The position numbers were made by a program, and so were the translations under genes. DNA of 64,000 nucleotides. Source: Rhizobium sp. BK251. GTDB lineage: Bacteria > Pseudomonadota > Alphaproteobacteria > Rhizobiales > Rhizobiaceae. The notes under the pieces were generated by a model. That model was not told the origin of the DNA, made no database searches, and worked only from the letters and a program-made list of their open reading frames with translations. Below are positions 17,089 through 29,709 of the stretch, piece after piece; position 1 is the stretch's first letter; each line of letters opens with the position of its first letter. The stretch covers positions 1-64,000 of the forward strand of contig NZ_SLUQ01000005.1 in NCBI RefSeq assembly GCF_004345245.1, read 5' to 3'.

Positions 17089-18312
17089 GTGACGGGAACG
17101 GACTTCGCCGAGTTCAGGAACGGCTGGCAGATTGTTCTGGCCGGCCTTCTCGGAACGGCCTTGGGCCTGCCTGCCATTCCGTTCTACACGATCGGCGTCT
17201 TTGCGCCGATATTAGCGAAAGAATTCGGCTGGTCGTTCGCAGCAATTTTTGGTGGCCTGTCGCTGTTGGCCGGTTCGGTTTTAATTATCGGGCCATTTTT
17301 CGCGACGTTGATCGACAAGTTCGGAGCGCGCCTGGTGGCATCGACCTCTCTGCCGTGCCTGGGCCTGAGCTATATGACGCTCGCGGCATCGAACGGCTCG
17401 ATTGGACAATATTATCTCTCGTGGCTGGCTATTGCGATCTTCGGGTTGGGAGCGACGCCGGTCGTCTTCACGCGGGTGATCAACAGTGCCTTCGAGGAGC
17501 GCCGGGGTCTTGCCCTGGGCATCGCATTATCCGGCGCGGGCTTGTTCGCCTTCGTGGTGAAGCCGCTGGCTCAATTGTTGATCGAGACCGGTGGTTGGCG
17601 TGTCGCGATCCTCGTAGTGGGCGCAATGCCGATACTCGTCGCATGCCCGATGGTTCTTTGGGGTTTTGCCGGATTGCGCAGCAGGAATATGGACGCGGGA
17701 CCGACGCCGGGGACGGCGTTGGAAGGCATGACCGCACGCGAGGCCTTCCGCTCACGCTCGTTCTGGCTACTGGCCATCGTCTTCATCCCGATGTCGCTCG
17801 CCGTCGCGGCGCCGCTTCCCAACATCGAGAACATACTTCGTTCGCTGCGCCTGTCGCCAACTGAAGTCGTGCAGCTCGCCTCGCTCGTCGGAATAGCGGC
17901 TGTCGCCGGTCGGCTGCTTGGCGGCGTTCTGGTCGACAGGTTCTGGGCACCCGCGGTTGGCACGGCCATTTTGACGCTGGGCGCGGTCGCCTGCCTTATC
18001 CTTTCGCTTGATGATGTCAGCTTCTCCATGGCTTGCATCGCCATTCTATTGCTCGGGCTCGTGTCTGGCGTGGAATTCGACCTGATGGCCTATCTGGTTT
18101 CCCGCTATCTCGGGATGCGGAGCTACGCCACGACCTATGCAACCTTGTACGGCATCTTCGTGGTAGGCGCTTTCGTAGGGCCCAGCCTGTTTGGCTACGC
18201 ATTCGACAGCACGGGCACCTATTCGGGAATCCTCGAAGCCTGTGCGCTGCTGCTTATCGCCGGCGCGACAGTGATTCTTTTCCTGGGGCCTTATCCGCTC
18301 CGGAAAACCTAG
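17089..18312 (+). CDS. MFS transporter (OFA/MCT-like)
   Basis: A 407-aa major facilitator with 12 predicted helices. The N-terminus (WQIVLAGLLGTALGLPAIPF then YTIGVFAPILAKEFGWS) and the DKFGAR loop are typical of the oxalate/formate antiporter and monocarboxylate transporter branch. It likely takes up or exports an organic anion. It begins with GTG at 17089, preceded by AAAGGAAG. No operon partner is obvious; the DJ-1 protein follows after 160 bases. Confidence 0.88.
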   Translation: MTGTDFAEFRNGWQIVLAGLLGTALGLPAIPFYTIGVFAPILAKEFGWSFAAIFGGLSLLAGSVLIIGPFFATLIDKFGARLVASTSLPCLGLSYMTLAASNGSIGQYYLSWLAIAIFGLGATPVVFTRVINSAFEERRGLALGIALSGAGLFAFVVKPLAQLLIETGGWRVAILVVGAMPILVACPMVLWGFAGLRSRNMDAGPTPGTALEGMTAREAFRSRSFWLLAIVFIPMSLAVAAPLPNIENILRSLRLSPTEVVQLASLVGIAAVAGRLLGGVLVDRFWAPAVGTAILTLGAVACLILSLDDVSFSMACIAILLLGLVSGVEFDLMAYLVSRYLGMRSYATTYATLYGIFVVGAFVGPSLFGYAFDSTGTYSGILEACALLLIAGATVILFLGPYPLRKT

Positions 18313-18472
18313 CCACTCGCGTAGCGTCGCCGGCCGATCCCAACCGTTACGACCCACTTCGGTTTTTACCTCATTTAACCAGCCGTCCCGCGGTCGCCAC
18401 GATATCGTCTCCACAGTTCCCCGGATGGCCGGCTTCGGTCCGCCGTCCACAGCGCAACATCAGGAGGCTTTC

Positions 18473-19270
18473 ATGAGCAAGGGAAAAGTGGTGGTGCTGG
18501 GTTCGAACGCCACACGTATCGAGATTCAAGGAGGCGGCACCGGGCCGACGGGACAGTATCTCAATGAGACAGTGGTACCGATGATGGCGCTCGTCGGGGC
18601 AGGCTATGAAGTTCTGCTCGCCACTCCTTCGGGTGCTAAGCCTTACATCGACCCGGTGTCCGATGCGGTCCAGCATTTCGGTGGCGACGACGCGGCGTAT
18701 CGGCGTGGCAAGGATTTCTTTGCCAACGATCCCTCGACGAACCAAGGCCGCACATTGCGATCGGTGGTCGAGGAGGGGCTGGATAACTATGCGGGCGTAT
18801 TCGCCCCTGGAGGTCAAGGGCCGGTCGTCGATTTGATGCAGGATCCCGACGCGGGCGAGATTCTTCGGCATTTCCATGCGGCCGGAAAGCCCACCGCGCT
18901 GCTCTGCCACGGTCCGATCGTCTCGATCTCGGCCATGCCTCGGGCGAAGGAATTTCGCGCGGCGCTAATCCAGGGTGACCGCGCCAAGGCAGCCGAACTC
19001 GCGAAGGGATGGCAATATGCCGGCTACCGGATGACTGTCTATTCAGGCAGCGAGGAAAAACCAATCGAGGACAACATCCTCCACGGCAAGCTTTATTTCC
19101 ACATGCCCGAAACTTTGGACCTGGCAGGCGCCAAAACGACGGTCGGTCCGGATTTCGAGCCCTACGTGATCGAGGATCGTGAGTTGATCACCGGGCAGAA
19201 CCCGCGCTCGGACCATCCGATCGCTGCGGCCCTGATCGCTGCGTTGGACCGGAAGCTCGTCAAAGCCTGA
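18473..19270 (+). CDS. DJ-1/PfpI family protein
   Basis: A 265-aa class I glutamine amidotransferase-like protein. Nucleophile Cys145 sits in ALLCHGPIV and the conserved acidic residue is Glu32 (QYLNETVVP). It ends in DRELITGQNPRSDHPIA like the Hsp31-type proteins and like the paralogue at 7987-8661. It is longer by an insertion near 175-190. Start 18473 follows CAGGAGG. Likely role: detoxification of reactive carbonyls or chaperone, by family. Confidence 0.9.
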   Translation: MSKGKVVVLGSNATRIEIQGGGTGPTGQYLNETVVPMMALVGAGYEVLLATPSGAKPYIDPVSDAVQHFGGDDAAYRRGKDFFANDPSTNQGRTLRSVVEEGLDNYAGVFAPGGQGPVVDLMQDPDAGEILRHFHAAGKPTALLCHGPIVSISAMPRAKEFRAALIQGDRAKAAELAKGWQYAGYRMTVYSGSEEKPIEDNILHGKLYFHMPETLDLAGAKTTVGPDFEPYVIEDRELITGQNPRSDHPIAAALIAALDRKLVKA

Positions 19271-19396
19271 GACGATCACGCAATCGGGTCGTCAGCCGAA
19301 GCGGTAAACCGGGAGTTCCTCGATAGTGAAGTGGTGACGGAGCCGGTGCCGCAGCCTTGAGTTGGCGTCGAGCCGCAAGATTGGAGGACTTCGACC

Positions 19397-19705
19397 ATGT
19401 CATCGCATGTCAAGATCATGGCCACCTTGCTTGCCAGGCCGGGCAAGGCCGAGGAGCTTGAGGCACTCCTCTTCGGCATGGCGCCCCACTGCAGGATGGA
19501 ACCTGGCAATCTACGATGGGATGTCTGGCGGGATCAGGCGAAAGCCGACCGCTATGTTCTGGATGAACTCTATATCGACAACGCCGCGGTGGCGGCGCAC
19601 CGCGAGACGTCGCATTTCAAGAGTTACCTGTCCAGCATCCACGACCTCGCCGAACGGAGTGCCTTTGTCCTCGACCCTGCTCTGGTCGCGAGCAAGAATG
19701 GCTAG
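19397..19705 (+). CDS. Antibiotic biosynthesis monooxygenase-like protein
   Basis: A 102-aa ABM/YgiN-type ferredoxin-like fold protein: KIMATLLARPGKAEELEALL, EPGNLRWDVWRD and the later ETSHFKSYL are characteristic. Such proteins are cofactor-free quinol monooxygenases or small stress proteins. TTGGAGG lies 8 bases before the ATG. It is convergent with the large regulator at 19712. Confidence 0.85.
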   Translation: MSSHVKIMATLLARPGKAEELEALLFGMAPHCRMEPGNLRWDVWRDQAKADRYVLDELYIDNAAVAAHRETSHFKSYLSSIHDLAERSAFVLDPALVASKNG

Positions 19706-19711
19706 AGCGGT

Positions 19712-22597
19712 TCAGGATGAGCTAGTGTGCAGGCCTGTTTTCCCGCGCCCGAGAACTTCGAGCAGTTGACGCGCCTTCACCACGTTCATGCAGGGTTTCA
19801 CGTCATCGAACTCAGCGCAGATGGGCGACAGCAGTTCGGCCGCTGCCACGTGCCGGTCGGCTTCCGCCCAAAGTTCGGCCAAGGCCGTCGACGCGCGAAG
19901 CCGGAAGAAGAGCGCACCGCTTTCCCTCGCGGTTTCTGCGGCGAGCAGCAGGGTTTCCGAGGCACCCGACAGATCGCCATCCAGCCGCTGCAGCATTCCG
20001 CGTACGCGCAGCAGTTCCGGCCGGGACCAGTGTTCGCCCTGCCGGTCGGCACGATCGAAGGCGGCGTTCAGGCTGTCGCGGGCGAGCGCGATGCGCCCCT
20101 GGCTCAAGGCAGTTTCCGCGAGGATGGCAAGATAGATCGGCACCCGAACGAGGAAGTTGTTGGTGACGAGTTGCTCGATTGCGAGGCGCATCGTGTCGAC
20201 GCCTTTGGGGTCGCCGTCCATGCTTGCGAGGGCGCCTTCGTAGAAGCGGCAGACCGGCCGCCAGATCGCAATTTCACGCAGGGTAAGATTTCGGGCAAGT
20301 GCTGCGACATGCAGGCGAGCGATCTCGGTCTCCCCGGACCAGAAGGCGATAGGTAGGGCCGCCTGGGCCAGAGCGTTGGAATGCGAGACCGTATGGTCGA
20401 GCGCGAGGCTATGGTCGAGCGCGTCCCGGAGTGCGGCCGTCGCTTCGCCGCGATCGCCCGCCACCCAGGCCGTCATCGCCAATGCCACCCGGATCGACAC
20501 GAACCGGTCCATCTGGAAGCGGGCGACGCCCGAGCGCTTCGCTGTCGTCGCATGGTCGCGCGCGAGCCGCTTCAGGTCATCGTGCGCCCGCCGGACATCG
20601 CCGCGATAGAAGACGGCCGTCAGCCTGACCCGTTCTCCCTCCGCGACAGCCAGCCGTTCGTCTTCCCGGCCGGCGAGTTGGGCAAACTGCTCGAGCGTCG
20701 CGATCGCCTGCCTGTGCCGTCCGGTGAAGCTCTGCAATATGCCAAGGCCCCACAAGGTGCGAAGCTGATAATCGACATTGTCGATCTCGCGCGCCAGTCG
20801 GTTGGCTTCCGTCCACGCCACGTCGGCTTCGGGACCGAGATGATCGGAGAAATTGAGACCTGAAGCATAGGACGCGATGAGCTTCATCTTGACGGCGGGG
20901 GCGCAGCGCGACAGAGCTTCCGTGGATTGCAGCGCGCGTTCGACACATCGCCGGCTTTCGGCGACGTTCGACAATTCGTCCCAAAGTGGGATTGCAGCGC
21001 TGGCGAGGCGCACGCCAACCTCTGGCTGTGCGCCATCGCCAAAAGTCCAGTTGATCGCCTTGCGCAAGTCGTTCGTTCGCGGTGCGTAGCTGGCGGTCCA
21101 TTCGCTCCTCGGTTGCCATTGCCACTCCGCTTCGGATTGCTCGAACAGGCGGAGAAGATAGTGCGCGTGGCTGGATCGGGCGTCGGCGGCTTCGCCACTC
21201 ATGTCCAGCCGTTCGGCGGCGAAGCTGCGAGTGCTGTCGAGCAGGCGATAGCGTGGCCCCCCGGCGTCGTGCGCGGCCGACAAAAGCGATTTCGCCGCGA
21301 GGCTTTCCGTGCAAGTCGCGATCTCCTCGATGCTTCGGCCGATGTGGTCCGCCACGCCGATGACATCGGAGACAGAGAAGCTTGCCGAAAAAACCGACAG
21401 GAGGCGCAGAAGTCGGGCCTCATCCTTGGACAGAAGCTGATAGCTCCAGTCCAAGGTCGCGAGCAGGGTCTGGTGTCGTGGCGGAGTTGCGCCGGAACTG
21501 GCGACGAGTGGCTCGAAACTGTGTTCGAGAAGACTGAGCAGCGTTGCCGGTTTCAAATCCGGCAGCCGCGACGCGGCGAGTTCGATTGCGAGTGCAATTC
21601 CGTCGAGACGCCGGCATATGGCTGCCACGACGGGCGCGTCCGCGTCATCGAATTGGTAGCCGTCGGCCTCGCTTGCCCGCCGAACAAAGAGCTGGACGGC
21701 TGGGAAGGCCAAGGCGTCCGTGCGGTTTCCGCCGCTGTGCTCTTCTGGATACGGGAGCGGAGACAAGCGATAGACGCTCTCCGACCGCGATCGAAGCGGC
21801 TCCCGGCTCGTGGCGATGATGTGAAGACCCGGAAGCGCCAGCGTCAGGTGGTCCGCGATCGCCGAAGCGGTGCTGAGAACATGCTCGCAGTTGTCGAGCA
21901 CGAGCAGCATTTCATGACTGCGAAATGCCTCTACGATACCGGCGAGCGTATTCGCCCATTTGCCGCCGATGCCCAGCGCCGCCGCTATCGTCGCGTCCAC
22001 AAGCTGGGGATCGCCGATGACGGAGAGATCCACGAAACAAACACCGTCCTGATAGCGGTCCAGACGGCTTTTTGCCGCGGCGACGGCGACAGTCGTCTTG
22101 CCGACCCCGGCCGGTCCGACAACCGTCAGCAATCGGCTTTCCTGAAGCTTGGCGGCAAGCTCCGCAACGACGTCGTCGCGACCGACCACATGCGGCAGGC
22201 GAGGCAACTCGCCGGTGGAAGCCTTGGCCGGATCGAAGGAGAGTTGCCGCTCGTCTCCTCCATAGATGCGCAGCGGCGCAACGAAGCGGTAGCCCCGCCC
22301 GGTCACGGTGGCAATGCACGACAGGCCCGAAGCCGTTCGTGGAAGAGCACGGCGCAATGCGGCGATGTTGACTTTCAGGTTGCTCTCATGAACGAAGGTG
22401 TCCGGCCAGGCGAAACGGATCAGCTCGTCCTTGCCGACGACTTCCCCCGCGTGGCTGACGAGCACGTGGAGCAGATCGAGAGCCCGGCTTCCGACATGTA
22501 ACGGGTTGTCGCGGAGCGTCAGCAATTGCCGGTCCGGAATGAACCGGTAGTCACCGAAGCAATATGTCTTGCCATCTGATTTGCCGGATCGTTCCAT
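19712..22597 (-). CDS. Winged-helix / AAA-type ATPase / TPR regulator
   Basis: A 961-aa regulator. Residues 12-108 are an OmpR/PhoB-type winged helix (FGDYRFIPDRQLLTL, then FVHESNLKVNIAALRRAL and VTGRGYRFVAPL). A STAND-like ATPase follows with P-loop GPAGVGKTT at 161-169 and Walker B LLVLDNCEHV near 230-240. The C-terminal half is an alpha-helical TPR-like array. Such proteins sense a ligand or partner through the repeats and activate transcription on ATP binding. It is an intact paralogue of the broken gene at 23106-25825 and is divergent from the alcohol dehydrogenase remnant, which may have been its target. Confidence 0.9.
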   Translation of the reverse strand: MERSGKSDGKTYCFGDYRFIPDRQLLTLRDNPLHVGSRALDLLHVLVSHAGEVVGKDELIRFAWPDTFVHESNLKVNIAALRRALPRTASGLSCIATVTGRGYRFVAPLRIYGGDERQLSFDPAKASTGELPRLPHVVGRDDVVAELAAKLQESRLLTVVGPAGVGKTTVAVAAAKSRLDRYQDGVCFVDLSVIGDPQLVDATIAAALGIGGKWANTLAGIVEAFRSHEMLLVLDNCEHVLSTASAIADHLTLALPGLHIIATSREPLRSRSESVYRLSPLPYPEEHSGGNRTDALAFPAVQLFVRRASEADGYQFDDADAPVVAAICRRLDGIALAIELAASRLPDLKPATLLSLLEHSFEPLVASSGATPPRHQTLLATLDWSYQLLSKDEARLLRLLSVFSASFSVSDVIGVADHIGRSIEEIATCTESLAAKSLLSAAHDAGGPRYRLLDSTRSFAAERLDMSGEAADARSSHAHYLLRLFEQSEAEWQWQPRSEWTASYAPRTNDLRKAINWTFGDGAQPEVGVRLASAAIPLWDELSNVAESRRCVERALQSTEALSRCAPAVKMKLIASYASGLNFSDHLGPEADVAWTEANRLAREIDNVDYQLRTLWGLGILQSFTGRHRQAIATLEQFAQLAGREDERLAVAEGERVRLTAVFYRGDVRRAHDDLKRLARDHATTAKRSGVARFQMDRFVSIRVALAMTAWVAGDRGEATAALRDALDHSLALDHTVSHSNALAQAALPIAFWSGETEIARLHVAALARNLTLREIAIWRPVCRFYEGALASMDGDPKGVDTMRLAIEQLVTNNFLVRVPIYLAILAETALSQGRIALARDSLNAAFDRADRQGEHWSRPELLRVRGMLQRLDGDLSGASETLLLAAETARESGALFFRLRASTALAELWAEADRHVAAAELLSPICAEFDDVKPCMNVVKARQLLEVLGRGKTGLHTSSS

Positions 22598-22766
22598 GCA
22601 CCCTCAAATGACCGCGTCGTGAACGTGCTGTTCTGAATTGCGCCGAACTGCATTTGGCCGAACGTATCCAAGGCTCAATCTATTGAGCTTTGGCGCGTGC
22701 CAGCGAATTTAACCTCTTTTTGCCCCAGCGTCACGCACACGTGTTAGCTCCGCAAGTGGAGATTTC

Positions 22767-23105
22767 GTGGATCACGGCGCGGGATACTTCTTCGGGATGG
22801 GAAGGAGATGCAACAGGAAAGCTGCACGCTTGGACGAATACGGGAAGACTTTGGTTCCGGAGGAAATCCCGTTTCCCGACATCAAGACCGATAGGATGCT
22901 GGTCCAGGCGAAAGCATACGGTATGCGCCGCTCCGACGTAGATCTCGTGGACGACTATTTCCGAGAATACGCCGATATCGCGACACCGATCACGATGCGT
23001 CCTGAGATTATCGGCACCGTTCAGGCGATCTGGGATCTGGTGCCGCAGAGAATCGGCCTGAATGAGGGCGATGATGTCGCCGTTGCGTCCGGATGGGGCG
23101 ATAGC
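22767..23105 (+). pseudogene. Zinc alcohol dehydrogenase N-terminal fragment
   Basis: From about 22818 the frame reads KAARLDEYGKTLVPEEIPFP, then DIKTDRMLVQAKAYG, DVDLVDDYFREYADIATPIT and GTVQAIWDLVPQRIGLNEGD, the GroES-like N-terminus of a medium-chain alcohol dehydrogenase. The usual catalytic zinc ligands are gone: the G-x-C-x-S/T-D site reads GMRRSD and the G-H-E site reads MRPEI. At about 23100-23115 the sequence runs into the antisense of the neighbouring regulator gene, so the rest of the enzyme is missing. No normal start codon region is left. It is a relic, joined by a deletion to the regulator. Confidence 0.8.
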
Positions 23106-25825
23106 AGAGGACGCGCCAGGAGAATCTCGCCGCGAATCCTCAGGACTTCGGGCAACCACCACTTCTCGCCGGACTGCCTGGCGCGGGCCAAGGCATTCTC
23201 GATTGTGAGATATGCCTCATCCGTGTCGCCGGAGCGGGACAGCGCTTCGGCCAGCAGGCACGAAGCCCAGATTGCCACGATATTATATTGCTCAACTCTC
23301 ATCGCCTCGCGCGCCTGCCGCAGAAGGCCCACCGCTGAAAATGCGTCGCCGCGGGCGAGCATCAGCGCGCCCTTCAGTGTGAGGCCGACGGCATGGTAGG
23401 GGGCGAGTGAATACTTGGTTGCCTGTGCAATGGCGAGTTCGATGGCCCCTGCCGCCCCCTCGAGATCGCCGCTCCATAGGAGCACAGGGATCGAGTAGAC
23501 GAGAGCGATGCAATGCGAAATGGGATGGTTGTATTGCGCCGCTTCTTCGATGTTCTGACGGGCAACGTCGCAAGCCTGCTCCGGAAAACCGCACAGCCAT
23601 AAGGTTTGCGCGAGGGTAACCAGCGCTCTCACCTGGTGGTCATAGCCAAAGTGATCGAGCTGTGCTGCGGGAACATCCCGAGCAAGATGGAACCCGAGCT
23701 GAGTGTGGCGGAACCCGGCTGCATGGTCTCCGGCAAGATGGAACGCGTTCCCCAGCATCCATTCGATCAATACCTTTTCGGCCGCTCCTCCCGTGCTCTC
23801 TGCGACGGGAGCGGCGCGCTTGGTCGCCGCCAAGGCGCCGGCGAAATTGCCGCGACGCGTAAGAAAATCCTTGAGGCCGCCGAGCAGATAGAGCTGATGC
23901 TGCCTGTCGCCCAAAGCCTCGCACAATTCCAGGCTCCGCCCGAAAGCAGCCAGCACCTCCTCGTCATTTTCCCTGGTGTACATGGATGACATCGCAAGGG
24001 CCTCGTGAAGCGCCAGCTCTTGTCGTGTACCGCGGTCCGCTTCACGCTGCGCGCCAATGGCTCGCAGGCACCATTGTCGGGATTCGTCCATCAGGGAGAG
24101 CCCCCGGAAGAGGGGAGCTGTTTGGATTGTCAGCTCGATGCCTATGGCTTCATCACCCAAATCGGAAAAGCTCCACGTCAGGGCTCTTCGGATGTTGCCC
24201 ATGTGCGGTGCATAGGTCGCCAAATTGCCGCCGTTGAAGACCAGTTCCTCGCGGGCCTGAGACTTGAGAAAGGCGACAAAATAGGAGGCGTGCCGCCTGG
24301 CGGTGGCCTCCTCCTCACCGCATTCAGCAAGCTTGGCTTCAGCGTAGGCGCGCGTCGTGTCGAGCAGTCGGTAGGAGACGGAGGCGCCTGACAAGGAAAC
24401 TCAGATGAGCGATTTGTCGACCAATCGGGCGAATGCGTCCGGGACTGTATACCTCTCGCCGTCGGTCGCCGCAGCGACGGCATATGCTCCGGGCAGCGTG
24501 AACTGCCCAACAAATACGGATAGCCGGCGCAGGACCATTTGTTCGTCGGCAGACAGGAGCTTGAAGCTCCAGTCGAGCATGGCCTGCAAGGTCCGGTGAC
24601 GCGGCGATGAGCTGCGCCGGCCCTGCAGGAGCAATTCCGCGCCGCTTTCGAGAAGGTCGGCGGTTCCCTGAATCCCGTAGGCGCCCACGCGGCTGGCCAC
24701 AAGCTCGATCGCCAGCGCGATTCCGTCGAGCCTGCGGCAAATGCTGGCGACAACAGGAGCTTCGGCGTCGGTCAGCTCGCCTTTATACCCGCCGGAAGAC
24801 GCCCTCTCCATGAAGAGCTGCACAGCCGGCGAGGCGAGCGCCTGGGCAGCCGAGGGCGTCTCTTCGCGAGGGCTGTCGAGAGGCGGAAGCAAATGCACGC
24901 TCTCGCCTTCAACGCGCAGAGCCTCGCGGCTGGTCGTCAGCAGATGCAATGAGGGCGCGTTGGGCAATAGCCGCTCACAGAGAGTGGCCGTGGCTCCAAT
25001 GACATGCTCGCAGCCATCGAGGACGATGAGGATGCGCTTGTCGGCAAGAAAGGCACACATGTAGGTTTCAGGGTCAACGCCCTGGAAAGCCCGATCCAGA
25101 ACCGATGCAAGTGCATTTGGGACATCTCTCGGGTCGCTAAGCGAGCCAAGATCGACAAAGCAAAGTCCGTCCTCTCCAAACTGCTGACGCAGCGCGTGCG
25201 CCGTTGCCACTGCAACGGTGGTCTTTCCTATGCCACCCGGCCCGACAACGCTTATGAAACGCCGCGAGAGGAGCAGCGAGGACAGATCTGCGATGGCTTC
25301 CTTGCGGCCGACAAGCAGTTTTGGCGGTGGCGGCAGGTTGCGGCTGCGGGTAGTCCTGGTGACGGCAGTGTCGGCGCCCGACGCGGCAGTACGCTTGACG
25401 GGGGCGACTAGGATGTAGCCACGACCTGGAACGTTGACGATGTATCGCGAACCCTCCCTGCGCTCCCCCAGCGCCTTGCGCAGTGTCGATATCTGGGTAC
25501 GAAGGCTTGTCGAACTGACTGCAAGCCCCGGCCACGCCACATGTGTCAGCTCTCGCTCGCTCACGATCTCGCCAGCCCGGGCGGCAAGAGCGATCAGGAT
25601 ATCAAGAGCGCGGCCACCGACGGCGACATTTATCCCATCCTTGAGGAGCAGCCGCTCGACAACAAGCAAGCGGAAGGGGCCAAAGGAGATCGTTTCACCG
25701 CTTCTCACTGTCGTCACCCGCACAATCCAAGCCGTCCATTCGCGATACAGCTCATGGCTTGAAAGTTTGTGTTCTGAACGCCTTAACGCCTTTTTAGCAC
25801 AGCCGAAGGTCTTTTGCAGACCCAT
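23106..25825 (-). pseudogene. Second winged-helix/ATPase regulator, nonsense-split and truncated
   Basis: The same architecture as 19712-22597. From 25825: winged helix (FGPFRLLVVERLLLKDG to VPGRGYILVAPV), ATPase with P-loop GPGGIGKTT and Walker B ILIVLDGCEHV, ending LVDKSLI at a TGA (24403-24401). The same reading frame continues without shift as VSLSGASVSYRLLDTTRAYA and the TPR-like half, down to RIRGEILLA near 23112, where it collides with the alcohol dehydrogenase fragment. Thus one in-frame stop splits the gene and a deletion removed about the last 60-100 residues, judged from the paralogue. Both halves otherwise keep good sequence, so the damage is recent or the N-terminal half may still be made. 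Confidence 0.85.
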
Positions 25826-28451
<2,626 letters not shown>

Positions 28452-28607
28452 CGACAGAACGTCCCGGACGCGGCGGATCGGTCGCGCCCGGGTGACCGTG
28501 CCCAGTCGTCGTCACATGGCTCATTCAGGCTTGCCTCGGCCCCTTGGCGTCTGAACGAGCTATGTGGGACGGACGTCGCGGGCGTTTTTCCGCGAGGGCG
28601 AAGCTTC

Positions 28608-29276
28608 ATGATCAACAATCTTCCGAAATCTGCCGCGGACGCGCCAGGCGCGGGGCCCGCTTCGCCCCTGCTCTTCGCATCGCTCGCCACGGCCTTGGCC
28701 GGTTTTCTCGACGCTGTCGGGTACCAGCAGCTCAATCACCTCTACGTATCGTTCATGAGCGGCAACAGCACGCATTTTGGCATGGCGTTCGCGGCCGGCG
28801 AGTGGGTGGAAGCGGCCCATGCCGGCTACATCATCTTCGCCTTCGTTGCTGGCGCTTTCGCCGGCACATTGATATCTGACGGAGCCTCGAGATCGCTGCG
28901 AGTCTTGCTTATGGGAGAGGTTGTGCTTTGTGTCGCCGCGATCCTTCTGGCAACAGCTGGCTTTCCGACGCACGCCCTGACTCTAGTTGCGGGCATGATG
29001 GGCATGCAGAATGTCATGCACCGCGATATTTCCGGCACGGACGCCGGCAAGAGCTTCATAACAGGCTCGCTCTTCGGCCTCGGGCAATCGCTTGCTCACG
29101 TGCTCACGAAGCGGGCGACGCTGGCTCCTGCTTGTGTGAACGCGGTCTCATGGCTCTCGTTTATCGCGGGCGTCGGCTGCGGCGCGCTCAGCTTCACCTA
29201 TTGGGGCGTCATCGCATCGCTGGTGCTCGCGTGTCTGGTTCTCGTGTTCATGATCATTATGGCGTCAGCGATCTGA
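28608..29276 (+). CDS. DUF1275 (YoaK-like) membrane protein
   Basis: A 222-aa inner-membrane protein with about six helices. The DUF1275 signature is visible in GFLDAVGYQQLNHLYVSFMS GN followed by a second half with MGMQNVMHRDISG and SFITGSLFGLGQSLA. Function unknown; family members are often near stress genes. GAGGG precedes the ATG by 8 bases. It lies 156 bases after katG on the same strand and might be co-transcribed. Confidence 0.88.
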   Translation: MINNLPKSAADAPGAGPASPLLFASLATALAGFLDAVGYQQLNHLYVSFMSGNSTHFGMAFAAGEWVEAAHAGYIIFAFVAGAFAGTLISDGASRSLRVLLMGEVVLCVAAILLATAGFPTHALTLVAGMMGMQNVMHRDISGTDAGKSFITGSLFGLGQSLAHVLTKRATLAPACVNAVSWLSFIAGVGCGALSFTYWGVIASLVLACLVLVFMIIMASAI

Positions 29277-29446
29277 ACCCTTCAAACGCTCGCGCATGCA
29301 CGCTGACGAGGGCCGGACGTTCGTTTCGGATCACAGCGTGCCTGACGTTTTTGTGATCGGCCGTGCCCTTAATGGGATGGGCCTCACGTTGCGGCAGCAC
29401 CTGTAAGCACCTATTCTCGACCACAATAAAAGACGCGGGGAGGATC

Positions 29447-29692
29447 ATGCTCAATCGGTATTGGGCCAATGCGATTGTCATCACATTTCCCGATGGAACC
29501 AGACGCCAAATCACCTGTGGTCGCGAGGCTGCCGAGATCCTGTTGGACCGGTGGCCGACCGAGGGCGGCGTCCTGCATGAGCGCGCATTGCGGGCTTGCT
29601 ACCATTTTGACAAGGGCATGGCCTCTTCCGAGGCCGTTCGGATGGCGTTTCTGGACGCCTGCGTGGAAGCGAGGATTTGGGCCGTGGGTTAG
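29447..29692 (+). CDS. DUF982 protein
   Basis: An 81-aa protein of the DUF982 family, which is largely confined to Rhizobiales: ITFPDGTRRQITCGREAAEI, then LLDRWPTEGG and an internal FLDACVEAR. Unknown function. The ATG at 29447 follows GGGGAGG. Often present in many copies per genome, on plasmids as well as chromosomes. Confidence 0.85.
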   Translation: MLNRYWANAIVITFPDGTRRQITCGREAAEILLDRWPTEGGVLHERALRACYHFDKGMASSEAVRMAFLDACVEARIWAVG

Positions 29693-29709
29693 GCGTGGCG
29701 GCAATCAAT

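Noticed and set aside
20927..22501. 524-codon plus-strand open frame antisense to the ATPase regulator
   Set aside because: Mirror of a high-GC coding sequence; no domain, while the minus strand shows clear motifs.
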